64,000 bases of DNA from Caballeronia telluris (GTDB taxonomy: Bacteria > Pseudomonadota > Gammaproteobacteria > Burkholderiales > Burkholderiaceae), in NCBI RefSeq assembly GCF_001544495.1, contig NZ_FCNZ02000004.1:1-64000 (forward strand), written 5' to 3'. How positions within the stretch are numbered: the first letter of the stretch is position 1; each line of letters starts with the position of its first letter. The translations under genes were made by a program, and so were the position numbers. Below are positions 54,751-64,000 of the stretch, one piece after another. The notes beneath the pieces were generated by a model, which saw only the letters and a list, made by a program, of their open reading frames with translations, had not been told where the DNA came from and made no database searches.

Positions 54751-54846
54751 CGGGCACTCTCAGTCGACGATTTTGCTGAGGGCTAATCTATCAGCACGGC
54801 GCGAATCGTGCAGCGACGCGGGGAGCCGCGACACCCCGCGCCGCAT

Positions 54847-55839
54847 TCAGCCCGAGTGTCCCGTCGAGGCCGGGGTCGAAGTGGCTGCGGCTGCCCTCGC
54901 CGCTTCTTCGTGCGTCGAGCCTTTCGCGGGCCGGCCCGCCCAATAACCCGCGAGCATCGATCCCGAAAGGTTGTGCCACACGGAAAACAGCGCGCCGGGC
55001 AACGCGGCGATCGGCGTGAAATAGAGCTTGCCGAGCGTCGCGGCGAGCCCCGAGTTCTGCATGCCGACTTCGATCGCCAGCGTGCGGCACACGGCTTCGT
55101 CGAAACCGAGCAGACGGCCGCCCCAGTAGCCGCCGAGCAAACCAATACCGTTATGCAGCACGACCCCGAACGCAACGACGAGCCCGACCGAAGCGATGCT
55201 CTTCTGCGTCCCGCCGACCACCGCGGCGATGATCAGCAGGATCGACACCATCGACACGATCGGCAGCAGCCACTCGATCCGGCGCACGAAGCGGCCGAAC
55301 AGATGGTTAATGACGAGCCCCAGCACGATCGGCAGCGCGACGATCTGCAGGATGCTCATCAGCATGCCGTGCACGTCGACGGTGATCGAGGCATCGACGT
55401 AAAGGCGCGTGAGGAGCGGCGTCGCGAACACGCCGACCAGCGTCGACAAGGCGCTGATCGTGACCGACAGCGCCACATCGCCGCGCGCCAGATAGATCAT
55501 GACGTTCGACGCCGTGCCGCTCGCGACGCTGCCGACCAGCACCATGCCCGCCGTCAGATCGGGCGGCATGTGCAGCGCCTTCGCGATCACCCACGCGGCG
55601 AGCGGCATCACGAGGTAATGCAGCACGATGCCCGCGATGACCGGCGCAGGACGCGTGAAAACGCGCCGGAAATCGGCCACGGACAGCGTCACGCCCATCG
55701 AGAGCATGATGATCGTGAGGAGCGTCGTCACGTGCGGCGCGATGCCGGTCACGGACGAAGGCGAGAAGTAGGCGGCCGTGGAAACCAGCACGGCCCAAAG
55801 CGGGAAGAGACGAGTGAGTTGGGTGATGCGGGCAAGCAT
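54847..55839 (-). CDS. bile acid:sodium symporter family transporter
   Basis: ATG 55839 follows GAGG and gives 330 residues with about ten membrane helices. Family blocks are [66 protein letters not shown] and [12 protein letters not shown]. It should take up an organic anion with sodium; the substrate cannot be told. The frame runs upstream to 55929 without similarity. Confidence 0.88.
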   Translation of the reverse strand: MLARITQLTRLFPLWAVLVSTAAYFSPSSVTGIAPHVTTLLTIIMLSMGVTLSVADFRRVFTRPAPVIAGIVLHYLVMPLAAWVIAKALHMPPDLTAGMVLVGSVASGTASNVMIYLARGDVALSVTISALSTLVGVFATPLLTRLYVDASITVDVHGMLMSILQIVALPIVLGLVINHLFGRFVRRIEWLLPIVSMVSILLIIAAVVGGTQKSIASVGLVVAFGVVLHNGIGLLGGYWGGRLLGFDEAVCRTLAIEVGMQNSGLAATLGKLYFTPIAALPGALFSVWHNLSGSMLAGYWAGRPAKGSTHEEAARAAAATSTPASTGHSG

Positions 55840-56032
55840 GAAAGCAATCCTCGAGTGTCGTGGCGTATCGTGATCAAGACCGGAGCTTGCCTTCGTGAGG
55901 CGGATGCCCGTTGCCGGCGCCCGTCGCACGGGTCACGCGCGACACGGCCGGAAAGCGGGCGGGCGCAGCATTTTACCGGTCGCGCCGACGCATTTCGGGA
56001 ATTGCTTAATTCGCGCGATCAGGCGGGCGCGC

Positions 56033-57292
56033 TCAGGCCGCTTCCGCGCCGCGCTCGGCCGCCTGCGCCTGCATCTGTGCCAGATGACGCAACAGCTTCG
56101 TCACCATCCACACGACCGTGAAGGCGAGGATCACGAAGAAGCCCGCAAGCGGCGCCAGTATCTGCACCGATACGAAGCCCGCGAGGCCCATCATCAGCGA
56201 CGAGACGAGCAGCAACGCGCATCCGAGAATCGCGCTCGTCAGCCCCGCGATGTGCGGAAAGAGCGAATTGCCCTTCGCCATCAGCGTGGGATACATCGCA
56301 CCCGCGCAAAAGCCCATCACGAGCACGGGCGCCGCGAGCGTCCAGACGCGCAGGCCGACCGTCAGCGCAAGCACGAGCATCACGATGGACGCGCCCGCCA
56401 TCACGCGCGAGCAGATCAGCAGACGCGCTTCCGCGCTCGGCAAACGCTTGCCCTGCATGCGATTGGACAGTCCGCCGAGGAAGTACATCAGCCCGATGCC
56501 GAGCGCGAGGTAGCCAAAATAAGTCGGCGGCTTGTGCAGCGTGTTCTGCACCATGAACGGCCCGATGATGTTGAACACCAGCAAGATGCTGTAGCACAGG
56601 CCCTGCGCGAGAAAGCAGCTTTGAAACACCGGGCTCGACAGCACCTTGCCGGCGTTGGCGATCAGCGTGCGCGGTTCGAGACGCACGGCGCGCGGCAAGG
56701 TTTCGCGATAGCGCCAGACGAGCGCCCACATCACGAGCGAATAGACCAGCAGGAAGACGAGGCATGCCTGCCAGCCGAACCACGTCTGCAAATGCGCGCC
56801 GATCACGGGCGCGACGATCGGCGCGAGTCCCCAGGCAATCGACATGTAGGTGAACGCGTGCAGGAGCGCAAGCCCCTTGAACGAATCGGTGATGATCGCC
56901 TTCGCAAGCAGGTTCGTCGCCGCGATGCCGAAGCCCTGCAAACCGCGCGCGATCAGAAACGTCTCCAGGTTCGGCGCCGCGAGCGACAGCAGACAGCCGA
57001 TCGTGAAGATCACCAGCCCGAATGCCAGCACGGGTTTTCTGCCGTAGGCGTCGGCGATGGGCCCGAAGACAAGCTGGCCGAGCGCATAGGCGGCCATGTA
57101 GCCCGATACGCTCGACTGGATCGCCTGGGGCGAAGTGTCGAAGAAACGGGCCATCGCGGGAAGCGCGGGCACGTAGATGTCGATGGCGAGTTGCCCGGCG
57201 GAGGCGAACAGGCACACCACAAACAGCAGGAAACGCTGCGAATTGGCGGTGCGCGCCGGCATGGGCGGGCGCAGGGGAATATCGTGGTTCAT
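56033..57292 (-). CDS. MFS multidrug exporter, Bcr/CflA type
   Basis: ATG 57292 gives 419 residues with twelve predicted helices. The N-terminal half contains FASAGQLAIDIYVPALPAMARFF and QSSVSGYMAAYALGQLVFGPIADAYGRKPVL, the drug/proton antiporter motif A, then RGLQGFGIAATNLL. The longer open frame to 57526 lacks a signal of coding. It is divergent from the hybrid kinase at 57585, with a palindromic site between. Confidence 0.87.
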   Translation of the reverse strand: MNHDIPLRPPMPARTANSQRFLLFVVCLFASAGQLAIDIYVPALPAMARFFDTSPQAIQSSVSGYMAAYALGQLVFGPIADAYGRKPVLAFGLVIFTIGCLLSLAAPNLETFLIARGLQGFGIAATNLLAKAIITDSFKGLALLHAFTYMSIAWGLAPIVAPVIGAHLQTWFGWQACLVFLLVYSLVMWALVWRYRETLPRAVRLEPRTLIANAGKVLSSPVFQSCFLAQGLCYSILLVFNIIGPFMVQNTLHKPPTYFGYLALGIGLMYFLGGLSNRMQGKRLPSAEARLLICSRVMAGASIVMLVLALTVGLRVWTLAAPVLVMGFCAGAMYPTLMAKGNSLFPHIAGLTSAILGCALLLVSSLMMGLAGFVSVQILAPLAGFFVILAFTVVWMVTKLLRHLAQMQAQAAERGAEAA

Positions 57293-57411
57293 GACAGGTC
57301 GAGGGGACGCATTACCGCGACGCAGCGCATCTGCGGCGTCTTCGGCGCGTATTGTGCCTGTCGACGGGCACGCCCGCTTGAGCGCACGCGTTTCCACACT
57401 TTCGATCAGCA

Positions 57412-57452
57412 TGCGTTTTCCGTTATCGCCGGAGAAAATCCCGTAAAACGCA
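57412..57452. promoter_or_regulatory. Long imperfect palindrome, candidate operator
   Basis: TGCGTTTTCCG at 57412-57422 pairs with CGTAAAACGCA at 57442-57452 (10 of 11 bases) across 19 bases. It lies in the AT-richer 292-base gap between the divergent MFS gene and the hybrid kinase gene, a natural position for a regulator site serving one or both. Confidence 0.5.
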
Positions 57453-57584
57453 CGATGGTAAGAAAACACGTATAAATGTATACCCGAAGCGAAAGCGATT
57501 ATCTCGACATATTGCTTTTCGAACATCGTTTGACGCTATGCAGCTAACTGAATATGCTTCGCCTTTCGCCGAAGCACGTCTCTT

Positions 57585-59798
57585 ATGATTACAAATCCGG
57601 AATCGTCCGCTCTAGATATATCGGCGCTCGAAATCCCCGTGCCACCGCGTGATTTCGGCGCGACGCGCCGAATGTTGATGGCCGCACTGGTTGCATCCAT
57701 TGTCACACCCCTGCTTTTTCTGGTGACTTACGGTTATTTCGGTTATCAGACGCGCGTCGCCGATTCGTCGGAGGTAATCGATCGCCTCGCACGGGTCGCC
57801 GAAGAGCAAGCGGTAAAGATTCTGGACGTCGATCAGGAAATGTCGTTGCGCGTCATGTCCATGCTCGGAACGGACGGCGACGCGCAAATTCGCGCGCGCC
57901 AACAGCAGCTTCACCACTTTTTGCAGGAAACGGCGCAGCGCCTGCCGCCGGTTGCGTCGATCGCCCTGTTCGGCAAAAAAGGCGATTTGCTCGTCAGCAG
58001 CGGCACCTATCCGGTCGGGATTCTGTCGATCGGCGATCACGCCGAGTTTCGCCCCGCGCAAGTTCCCGATGCCGCCGCGATCGAGGTTTCACTGCCGGAG
58101 CGCGCGCCGGCCACGAGTGTCGACGTGTTCAATACGAGCACGCCACGCTACGACGCGAATGGCCGCTTTCTCGGCGTCATCTATATTTCGCTGCGCCGGG
58201 ATGCCTTTCTCTCTTTCTATGAACAACTCACGTCGCACGACCGCGCGCTGACGCTCGGATTGTTCAGGAAGGACGGCGCGATTCTCGCCCGCTCGCCGCC
58301 GCCCAAGGCCCGCCGCGCACCGACGAACAATCAGCCGCTCGTCGACGCCATTCGCGTCAGCAACCGCGACGGCCGAATCAGGATCAATTCGACGCTCGAT
58401 GGCGTCGAAAAGCTCCTGGTCTATCGGAAAGTCGGCGCTTACCCGCTCTACGTGACGGCCGGCATTCCGGTCTCGGCCGTCACTTATCGCTGGATCAAGC
58501 AAGACGGGCTCATTGCCGTCGCTACCTTGCTTCCCTGCTGCGGTATCTGGCTTCTCGTGCTCTTCAGCTTGCGCCGCCTCAAAGCGGAGCGAATCGCGTG
58601 GGAAAGATGGCGGGCCGAGTTCGGAATGCGATTATCGGCGGAGGCGACCGGCCGGCAAATGAAGCGAATGAGCGCGCTCGGCAATCTCGTGGCGAACGTC
58701 GCGCACGACTTCAATAATCTGCTCATGGTCGTCAAGGCCAATATGGAACTCGCGCGGCGCAAAGGCTTCAACGGACTGGAAAAGGAAGTGATGGCCGTCG
58801 AACGCGCGTCCGCCGGAGCGGAAGTGCTGGCTCGCAGGCTCTTGAGCGTCGCTCGCAAGCAGCCGTTGCGACAGGAGGAAATCAACCTGCAGCGCTGGTT
58901 CGAAGACGACGCCGCGCTGATCCGCACCTCGCTCGGCGACCGTGTCAGCCTGAGCATCTCGTCGTTCGCGGACATCTGGCCCGTCCACGTCGATGCCAGC
59001 GAGTTGCAGTCGGCCTTGATCAACCTCGCGGTCAACGCCAAGGATGCGATGCCCGATGGCGGCGAGTTCATCATTCGCGGGGAAAATATCGAGGTGGCGC
59101 ACGCGTCGGGCGGCCTCAAGGCGGCTGAATACGTGGTCATAGCCTGCACGGATACCGGCGTCGGCATGACGCGTTCCGTCGCGCAGCGCGCTTTCGAGCC
59201 GCTCTTCACGACGAAGACCGCGAGCGCCGGGACGGGGCTCGGTCTCGCACAGGTCATCGCGATGTGCGAGCAGGCGGGCGGCACGGCGCGGATCGAAAGC
59301 GTCGTCGGCGAAGGCACGACGATTCGCCTCTATCTTCCAAGACGGGCCGCACAGACGGAGACCGGAACGCGCGTCATGCCCCCGTCGCAGGCTCCGGCGA
59401 AGGCGTCGGGAAAAGGCTCGATCCTGCTTGTCGAGGACAACGAGGAAGTCGCAGCCGGGCTCGCGGCCGTGCTGGAAGTGTTCGGCTGGCGAGCGCAGCA
59501 TGAACTGACCGGCGATGCCGCGCTCAGGCTGCTGGACGACGGAAAGACCTTCGACCTCATTCTCTCGGACATCCAGATGCCGGGCGTGAACAATGGCATC
59601 GACGTCGCGGAAAAAGTCCGGCGCCGGTGGCCCCGGCAAGCCGTTGCCCTGATGACGGGCTACGCGGATGAACTGGAAAGAGCGAAGCACGCGGGCGTCG
59701 CGATCCTGTCCAAGCCGTTCAATATCGACGATCTGCAGGCGCTGCTGCAAAGCGTACACGTCGCGGCGTCGCCCGTGGCCGGGTCGGGCAAGGCCTGA
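57585..59798 (+). CDS. hybrid sensor histidine kinase/response regulator with extracytoplasmic sensor
   Basis: The 737-residue product has a membrane helix near 30-52 (LMAALVASIVTPLLFLVTYG). A Cache-like periplasmic sensor follows (about 60-300; IALFGKKGDLLVSSGTYP, GVIYISLRRDAFLSFY), then a second helix (about 305-330). The kinase core has His374 in VAHDFNNLLMVV, then NLAVNAKDAMPDG, DTGVGM and GTGLGLAQVI. A C-terminal receiver domain has Asp662 in LILSDIQMPG and SKPFNIDDL. It probably senses a small ligand. The ATP-binding fold is of the FNNLL-type kinase family. Confidence 0.88.
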   Translation: MITNPESSALDISALEIPVPPRDFGATRRMLMAALVASIVTPLLFLVTYGYFGYQTRVADSSEVIDRLARVAEEQAVKILDVDQEMSLRVMSMLGTDGDAQIRARQQQLHHFLQETAQRLPPVASIALFGKKGDLLVSSGTYPVGILSIGDHAEFRPAQVPDAAAIEVSLPERAPATSVDVFNTSTPRYDANGRFLGVIYISLRRDAFLSFYEQLTSHDRALTLGLFRKDGAILARSPPPKARRAPTNNQPLVDAIRVSNRDGRIRINSTLDGVEKLLVYRKVGAYPLYVTAGIPVSAVTYRWIKQDGLIAVATLLPCCGIWLLVLFSLRRLKAERIAWERWRAEFGMRLSAEATGRQMKRMSALGNLVANVAHDFNNLLMVVKANMELARRKGFNGLEKEVMAVERASAGAEVLARRLLSVARKQPLRQEEINLQRWFEDDAALIRTSLGDRVSLSISSFADIWPVHVDASELQSALINLAVNAKDAMPDGGEFIIRGENIEVAHASGGLKAAEYVVIACTDTGVGMTRSVAQRAFEPLFTTKTASAGTGLGLAQVIAMCEQAGGTARIESVVGEGTTIRLYLPRRAAQTETGTRVMPPSQAPAKASGKGSILLVEDNEEVAAGLAAVLEVFGWRAQHELTGDAALRLLDDGKTFDLILSDIQMPGVNNGIDVAEKVRRRWPRQAVALMTGYADELERAKHAGVAILSKPFNIDDLQALLQSVHVAASPVAGSGKA

Positions 59799-59830
59799 CG
59801 CTCACGGCGATCCCGGCTAAAACCGGAAGC

Positions 59831-59980
59831 TCAATCGACGGGCGGCGCCCGATCCACCTCTTCCGGTCCGCGCAGCATGTCCAGAAACGCGCGCACCTTC
59901 GCGCTCAACAAGCGGCGCGAACTGTAGAGCGCCCAGACCTCGACGGGCGGCCCCGCATCCCTTCCCAATACGCGCGTCCC
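59831..59980 (-). pseudogene. C-terminal remnant of a LysR-type regulator
   Basis: The minus-strand segment encodes VEVWALYSSRRLLSAKVRAF then LDMLRG, the conserved C-terminal end of LysR regulators (SRRxLSAKVRAF). The DNA-binding N-terminus and most of the effector domain are missing. Just to the right the frame runs antisense through another truncated gene. The remnant is not expected to be functional. Confidence 0.65.
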
Positions 59981-60277
59981 GACGCCGACGCACTCGATGC
60001 CACGAGCATGTGCGCCATCTGGAGCGAAGTGCTGAAGCGGCCGATCCGCTACGCGGGCAATGATCTCGACGCGCTCGAAGACGGCCTGAAGCACGCCGCG
60101 CCCGCCTGGCTCGCCTACGACATGCGACTCATGATGCGCCGCTACCAGCAGGACGGCGCAGTGGCGAAGGCGGCGGACGTCGAACGGCTCGCGGCATTGC
60201 TCGGCCGGCCGTTGCGCTCGTATCGCGAGTTCGCGACGTCGATGGCGGCCGAGTGGGCGGATCAGCCGGCGTCGTGA
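59980..60277 (+). pseudogene. C-terminal remnant of an NmrA-like NAD(P)-binding protein
   Basis: The plus-strand segment reads DALDATSMCAIWSEVLKRPIRYAG region, then DLDALEDGLKHAAPAWLAYD, MRLMMRRYQQDG and ADVERLAALLGRPLRSYREF. This is the C-terminal end of NmrA/SDR-a5-type proteins. The Rossmann N-terminus is absent. It abuts the LysR tail. A divergent lysR-nmrA pair seems to have lost both 5' ends and the shared promoter by one deletion near 59960-59985. The first ATG, 60008, lies inside the remnant. Confidence 0.65.
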
Positions 60278-60505
60278 CGGCGACGGCAGTTGCAGCAGGC
60301 GCATCGTTCGGGGAACGGGCGGCGGCATCGCACGGCGCCCGACAGCAGGCGCGGGCGTCGTTCATCGAATGCCGGCGCCGCGCGCTCGTATGAGCGCCAC
60401 ACATGCCTCCCATGCAGAGATTTCGTTGGTGACGGTATTTTGACGCGCCTACAGTGCATTCACGCGCATCAGTGAACGTTCCTTCGATCACCACGGGAGA
60501 CCGCC

Positions 60506-61600
60506 ATGCAGCACATCAAGAAAAGCAGAAGGCAGGCCATCAAGGCAATCGGTACGGCGCTCGCGGCCTCTGCCCTCCCGATGCCCTTCGTCAATCTGAG
60601 GGCGCAGGAACAGAACTTCTCCGGCAAGACGCTGCGCCTCTTGACGTGGTCCGACGATACGGGCGCCGCCGCGCTGCGCAATATCGCGGGGACCTTCTCC
60701 GCCAAGACCGGCGCCAAGGTGATCGCCGACCGCGCCGACGGTACGTCCGGCATGGTCGCCAAGCTGAAGGCGGCGGGTGACCGTCCGACCTACGACGTCA
60801 TCACGCTGGCGGGCGTGGGCGCCGCGGGCCTCGCGGATGCGGGCCTCCTCGTCAAGCCCGATCTCGACAAGCTGCCGAACCTCAAGGAAGTCGCGCCGCA
60901 GTACCGCACGGGCGCCAACGGCTTCGGCGTGGGTTATCTGCTGTGGTCCGACGGGCTCATCTACAACACGTCGACCGTCAAGACGCCGCCGTCGTCCTAC
61001 GAAGCGCTGTGGGATCCGAAATACGCGGGGCGCCTGTTCCTGCCGCCGCCCGAGTGGGCCGAAGCGGTCGACCTCGCGATCATCGCCGCGAAACTGGCGG
61101 GCGGCTCGCAGCAGAACATCGAGCCCGGCTTCAAGAAGCTGATGCAGCTAAAAGACCACGTGATGACGCTGGGCGAAAACCCGAACCAGGTGGCCGACCT
61201 GTTCCGGACCAACTCGCTCGATATCGGCGGCATCTATTCGCCCGCGTTCTTCCCGGCCCAGATTCGCAAGCCCGAGTACAAGATGGGCGTGACCTACGGG
61301 ATGAAGGAAGGCTTCGCCACGCAGTTGATGTTCACGGTGATCCCGAAGTCGCATCCCGGCGACAGCGACCTGATCCATGCCTTCATCAATCATTCGCTCG
61401 ATGCCGGCGTGCAGGGCCGCATGGCCGCCGACGTGCTGAACGGTCCGGTCAATTCGAAAGCCGTGATTCCGGCCGAAAGCCGCGCGTTCGTGCCGAGCGC
61501 ACAGCAGATCGCCGAGAAGGCCGTGCTGCACGACGACAAGGCGCTCGCCGCTGTACAACCCGCCTGGATCAAGCGCTACACCGAGATCTTCTCGGCATGA
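60506..61600 (+). CDS. ABC transporter substrate-binding protein, spermidine/putrescine (PotD/F) type
   Basis: The 364-residue protein begins with a Tat/Sec-like signal region (KKSRRQAIKAIGTALAASALP; the RR pair suggests Tat). It is a family-1 extracellular binding protein with KTLRLLTWSDDTGAAALRNI, GFGVGYLLWSDGLIYNT, YEALWDPKYAGRLFLPPPEW and NPNQVADLFRTNSLDIGG. GGGAG precedes ATG. It heads a four-gene transporter operon; the ligand is probably a polyamine or other organic cation, not certain. Confidence 0.88.
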   Translation: MQHIKKSRRQAIKAIGTALAASALPMPFVNLRAQEQNFSGKTLRLLTWSDDTGAAALRNIAGTFSAKTGAKVIADRADGTSGMVAKLKAAGDRPTYDVITLAGVGAAGLADAGLLVKPDLDKLPNLKEVAPQYRTGANGFGVGYLLWSDGLIYNTSTVKTPPSSYEALWDPKYAGRLFLPPPEWAEAVDLAIIAAKLAGGSQQNIEPGFKKLMQLKDHVMTLGENPNQVADLFRTNSLDIGGIYSPAFFPAQIRKPEYKMGVTYGMKEGFATQLMFTVIPKSHPGDSDLIHAFINHSLDAGVQGRMAADVLNGPVNSKAVIPAESRAFVPSAQQIAEKAVLHDDKALAAVQPAWIKRYTEIFSA

Positions 61601-62523
61601 CCACGATGCGCACGCGCTTTTCGCGGCGCCCTTCCGGCACGTTCGACGAACTCGCGTCCGCGCCGCCGGGCGCGGCGCTGGCGAAGGCGCGTCCGTGGCT
61701 GTTGCTCGCACCGATCCTGCTGTTCCTGCTGATCCTCGCCGCGGCCGCGCTCGTCGTGCTGCGCATGAGCTTCGGCACGCCGGGCGCCGAATGGCGCGGC
61801 TTTACGCTGCACAACTACGTCGAACTGGGCGATGGCTATTTCCTGAAGTCGCTCTGGCTGACGCTGCGGCTCGCGTTCCAGAGCATGATCTGCGCCGTGT
61901 TGCTGGCGATTCCCGTCGCGCTTGCGATGGCGCGCACCGAATCGCGTGTCGCGCGGCGGCTGTTGCTGGCAGGCGTGCTGTTGCCGCTGCTCGTCAATCT
62001 GCTGCTGCAGGGCTATGGGTGGCTCATCATCCTCGGGCCGGCCGGCCTGCTCAATCACGGGCTGCTTGCGAGCGGCCTCGTCGAGCGGCCGGTCATGTGG
62101 CTGTATCGCGAGCATGGCGTGCTGCTCGGCCTGATCCAGACGGCCTTCCCGCTCGCGGTGCTGCCGTTGTCGAGCGCGATGCGCGCCGTCTCGCGTTCGT
62201 ATGAGGAAGCCGCCGCGACGCTCGGCGCGAGCCGCTGGCAAATCCTGCGCGACGTGATGCTTCCGCTCGCGATGCCGGGTCTCGTCTCGGGTGCGTTGCT
62301 CGTGTTCGCGTACAACGCGAGCGCCTTTGCCGTCCCGCTGCTGCTCGGCGGACGCCGCGTGCCGATGCTCGCGGTACTCGTCCACGATCAGGTCGCGCCG
62401 CTCTTGAACTGGCCTGCCGCATCGGCATCGGGCATCGTGCTGATGGCCGCGACGCTCGCCGTGATGGCGATTTCACAGCGTCTGGTACGCCGCACGCGCC
62501 GTATCGAGGAGCCGTCCGCATGA
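61597..62523 (+). CDS. ABC transporter permease (PotB/H type)
   Basis: The 308-residue membrane protein has six helices (LLLAPILLFLLILAAAALV first). The permease EAA loop is EEAAATLGASRWQILRDVML. It overlaps the binding-protein gene by 4 bases and the next permease by 4. It forms the channel with the second permease. Confidence 0.9.
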   Translation: MTTMRTRFSRRPSGTFDELASAPPGAALAKARPWLLLAPILLFLLILAAAALVVLRMSFGTPGAEWRGFTLHNYVELGDGYFLKSLWLTLRLAFQSMICAVLLAIPVALAMARTESRVARRLLLAGVLLPLLVNLLLQGYGWLIILGPAGLLNHGLLASGLVERPVMWLYREHGVLLGLIQTAFPLAVLPLSSAMRAVSRSYEEAAATLGASRWQILRDVMLPLAMPGLVSGALLVFAYNASAFAVPLLLGGRRVPMLAVLVHDQVAPLLNWPAASASGIVLMAATLAVMAISQRLVRRTRRIEEPSA

Positions 62524-63389
62524 GTACGCCCGCCCCCCTGCTGCGCCCGCGCGCGTGGCGCCTGCCCGCGTCCATGCCCGGCCAGCTCGGCAAGCCCACG
62601 GCACTGCTCGCCGCGATCGTCCTGTTGCTCGCCGCGCTGCCGATCCTGACGATGATCACGATGTCATTCAGCGCCGCGGGCACGCTCGAATTCCCGCCGC
62701 CGAGCTACAGCCTGCAATGGTATCGGGCGGCCTGGCACACCTTCATCGCGCCCGATGCGAACGGTGCGCTCTCGATGGGCGATGCGCTCGCGAACAGCAT
62801 GATCGTCGCGGTCTCGACGATGCTCATCGCCACGCTCGTCTCGGTGCCTGCCGCTTACGCGCTTTCCCGTTACCGGTTCCGGGGCAAGTCGGCGGTCGAG
62901 CAACTGGTCGCGCTGCCGCTCGTCTATCCGCTCGTGATGCTCGGGCTGTCGCTGCTGCTGGTGTTCAACGTGCTGCCGGTCGAACTCGGCCTCGTTCGTT
63001 TGATCATCGCGCACGTGATCCTGGCGTTGCCGTTCACCGTGAAGAACTGCGCGGCGTCGGTGGCCTCGATCGGCCCGGAATTCGAGGAAGCGGCCTGCGT
63101 GATGGGTGCAAGCCCGGGGCGCGCGCTCATCGACGTGGTGCTGCCGCTGATGCGTCCAGGCATTCTCGCGGGCATGCTGTTCGCGTTCATCGTGTCGTTC
63201 AACGAGTTCACCGTGACGTTCTTCCTGTACGGCATCGACACGATGACCTTGCCGGTCTGGCTCTATAGCCGCACGGTTTCGTCGCTGGACCCGACCGTGT
63301 TTTCCTTCGCGGTCTTCATCGTCGTCATCGACTTCGCGCTGATCTGGATGCTCGAAAAGCTCGTCGGCGATGCGGGCGTGGCGCTCTGA
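62520..63389 (+). CDS. ABC transporter permease (PotC/I type)
   Basis: The 289-residue membrane protein has about six helices (LLAAIVLLLAALPILTMIT first). Its EAA loop is FEEAACVMGASPGRALIDVVL, with MRPGILAGMLFAFIVSFNEF after it. It partners the preceding permease, as in PotABCD-type systems. Confidence 0.9.
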   Translation: MSTPAPLLRPRAWRLPASMPGQLGKPTALLAAIVLLLAALPILTMITMSFSAAGTLEFPPPSYSLQWYRAAWHTFIAPDANGALSMGDALANSMIVAVSTMLIATLVSVPAAYALSRYRFRGKSAVEQLVALPLVYPLVMLGLSLLLVFNVLPVELGLVRLIIAHVILALPFTVKNCAASVASIGPEFEEAACVMGASPGRALIDVVLPLMRPGILAGMLFAFIVSFNEFTVTFFLYGIDTMTLPVWLYSRTVSSLDPTVFSFAVFIVVIDFALIWMLEKLVGDAGVAL

Positions 63390-63424
63390 CTTCGCATCCG
63401 CATTCGTATTTCCAGGGGCATTCG

Positions 63425-64000
63425 ATGACTCATCTGACCTTGCAGGCCGTCACCAAGCGTTTCAATGCGGCATACGCCGTCGATCACGTCGACCTGAGCG
63501 TCCCCGACGGCAAGCTCGTCTCGTTCCTGGGCCCGTCCGGCTGCGGCAAGACCACGCTGCTGCGCATGATCGCCGGGCTTGAGACGCCGACGTCGGGCAG
63601 CGTGACGTTCGCGGGCCGCGACATCACGCACGTGCCGGCCAACCGCCGCGACTTCGGCATGGTGTTCCAGTCGCTCGCGCTCTTTCCGCATATGACCGTG
63701 GCCGAGAACATCGCCTATCCGCTGCGGCTGCGCAAGACCGACAAGGCCGCGCGCACGCGCCGCATCGCCGAGTTGCTCGAACTGATCCAGTTGCCGCACA
63801 TGGCGAACCGGCCGGTGACGCAACTGTCCGGCGGGCAACGTCAGCGCGTTGCGATTGCACGCGCGATCGCGTCGTCGCCGAAACTGCTGCTGCTCGACGA
63901 ACCGCTGTCCGCGCTCGACGCCAAGCTGCGCGAAGCGATGCAGGTCGAGATCCGCCTGCTGCAACAACGTCTCGGCATCACGACGATCATGGTCACGCAC
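63425..64000 (+). CDS. ABC transporter ATP-binding protein (PotA/G type), 3' end beyond window
   Basis: ATG 63425 opens MTHLTLQAVTKRFNAAYAVD. The Walker A motif GPSGCGKT, Q-loop FGMVFQSLALFPHM, signature LSGGQRQR, Walker B KLLLLDEPLSALD and H-switch VTH are all intact. The window ends in VTH, so the C-terminal regulatory TOBE domain is not seen. It should energise the two preceding permeases. Confidence 0.9.
   Translation, partial: MTHLTLQAVTKRFNAAYAVDHVDLSVPDGKLVSFLGPSGCGKTTLLRMIAGLETPTSGSVTFAGRDITHVPANRRDFGMVFQSLALFPHMTVAENIAYPLRLRKTDKAARTRRIAELLELIQLPHMANRPVTQLSGGQRQRVAIARAIASSPKLLLLDEPLSALDAKLREAMQVEIRLLQQRLGITTIMVTH

Overview
The window is GC-rich chromosomal DNA, densely packed with overlapping genes. 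Gene content and protein style point to a beta-proteobacterium of the Burkholderiaceae, most like Caballeronia, Paraburkholderia or Burkholderia. Supporting signs are a BPSL0067-type effector, an ISNCY transposase, a short ProQ/FinO protein and the T6SS gene set. No rRNA, tRNA or CRISPR array was seen.

Layout. Positions 1-2.6 kb are a scarred accessory edge: a partial hypothetical gene, a ProQ/FinO gene with an apparent frameshift, and a decayed ISNCY element whose transposase is broken by one base. From 2.6 to 48.8 kb lies one large type VI secretion (T6SS) locus in several blocks. (a) A minus-strand hcp-vgrG-amidase effector-candidate immunity unit (6.76-3.04 kb). (b) A plus-strand unit Hcp-like, tssE, tssF, tssG, clpV, tagH, pppA (6.9-16.1 kb). 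(c) A long minus-strand run read from 35.5 down to 16.1 kb: CHAT protease, TpsB, giant TpsA, tssA, OB-fold spike-like protein, DUF2169, ketosynthase-like protein, PAAR-like/GHH2 effector, beta-propeller protein, TIGR02270, tssB, tssC. (d) A plus-strand unit tssJ, tssK, tssL, tssM, tagF, ppkA, mltA-like, LuxR-type regulator, glycosyltransferase (35.7-48.8 kb). Together these hold all thirteen core T6SS components plus the threonine-phosphorylation control set (PpkA kinase, PppA phosphatase, TagH FHA protein, TagF).

The most unusual feature is the two-partner secretion pair (TpsA of about 2070 residues and its TpsB pore) with a secreted TPR-CHAT caspase-like protease. They sit inside the T6SS locus, directly upstream of and apparently co-transcribed with tssA. 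The toxin cassette in the same run (DUF4150 PAAR-like plus Tox-GHH2, then a beta-propeller protein) looks lower in GC than its neighbours, as expected for an exchangeable effector-immunity pair. It is preceded by a DUF2169 adaptor, a ketosynthase-fold protein without the catalytic Cys, and a small protein resembling the VgrG OB fold.

From 48.8 to 64 kb the content is ordinary: two hybrid histidine kinases, an orphan sigma-like protein, a second glycosyltransferase, a FrnE-type DsbA protein, cytochrome b561 with a catalase-like peroxidase, a bile-acid:sodium symporter family carrier, a Bcr/CflA-type MFS exporter, a LysR/NmrA deletion scar, and a spermidine/putrescine-type ABC transporter that runs off the end.
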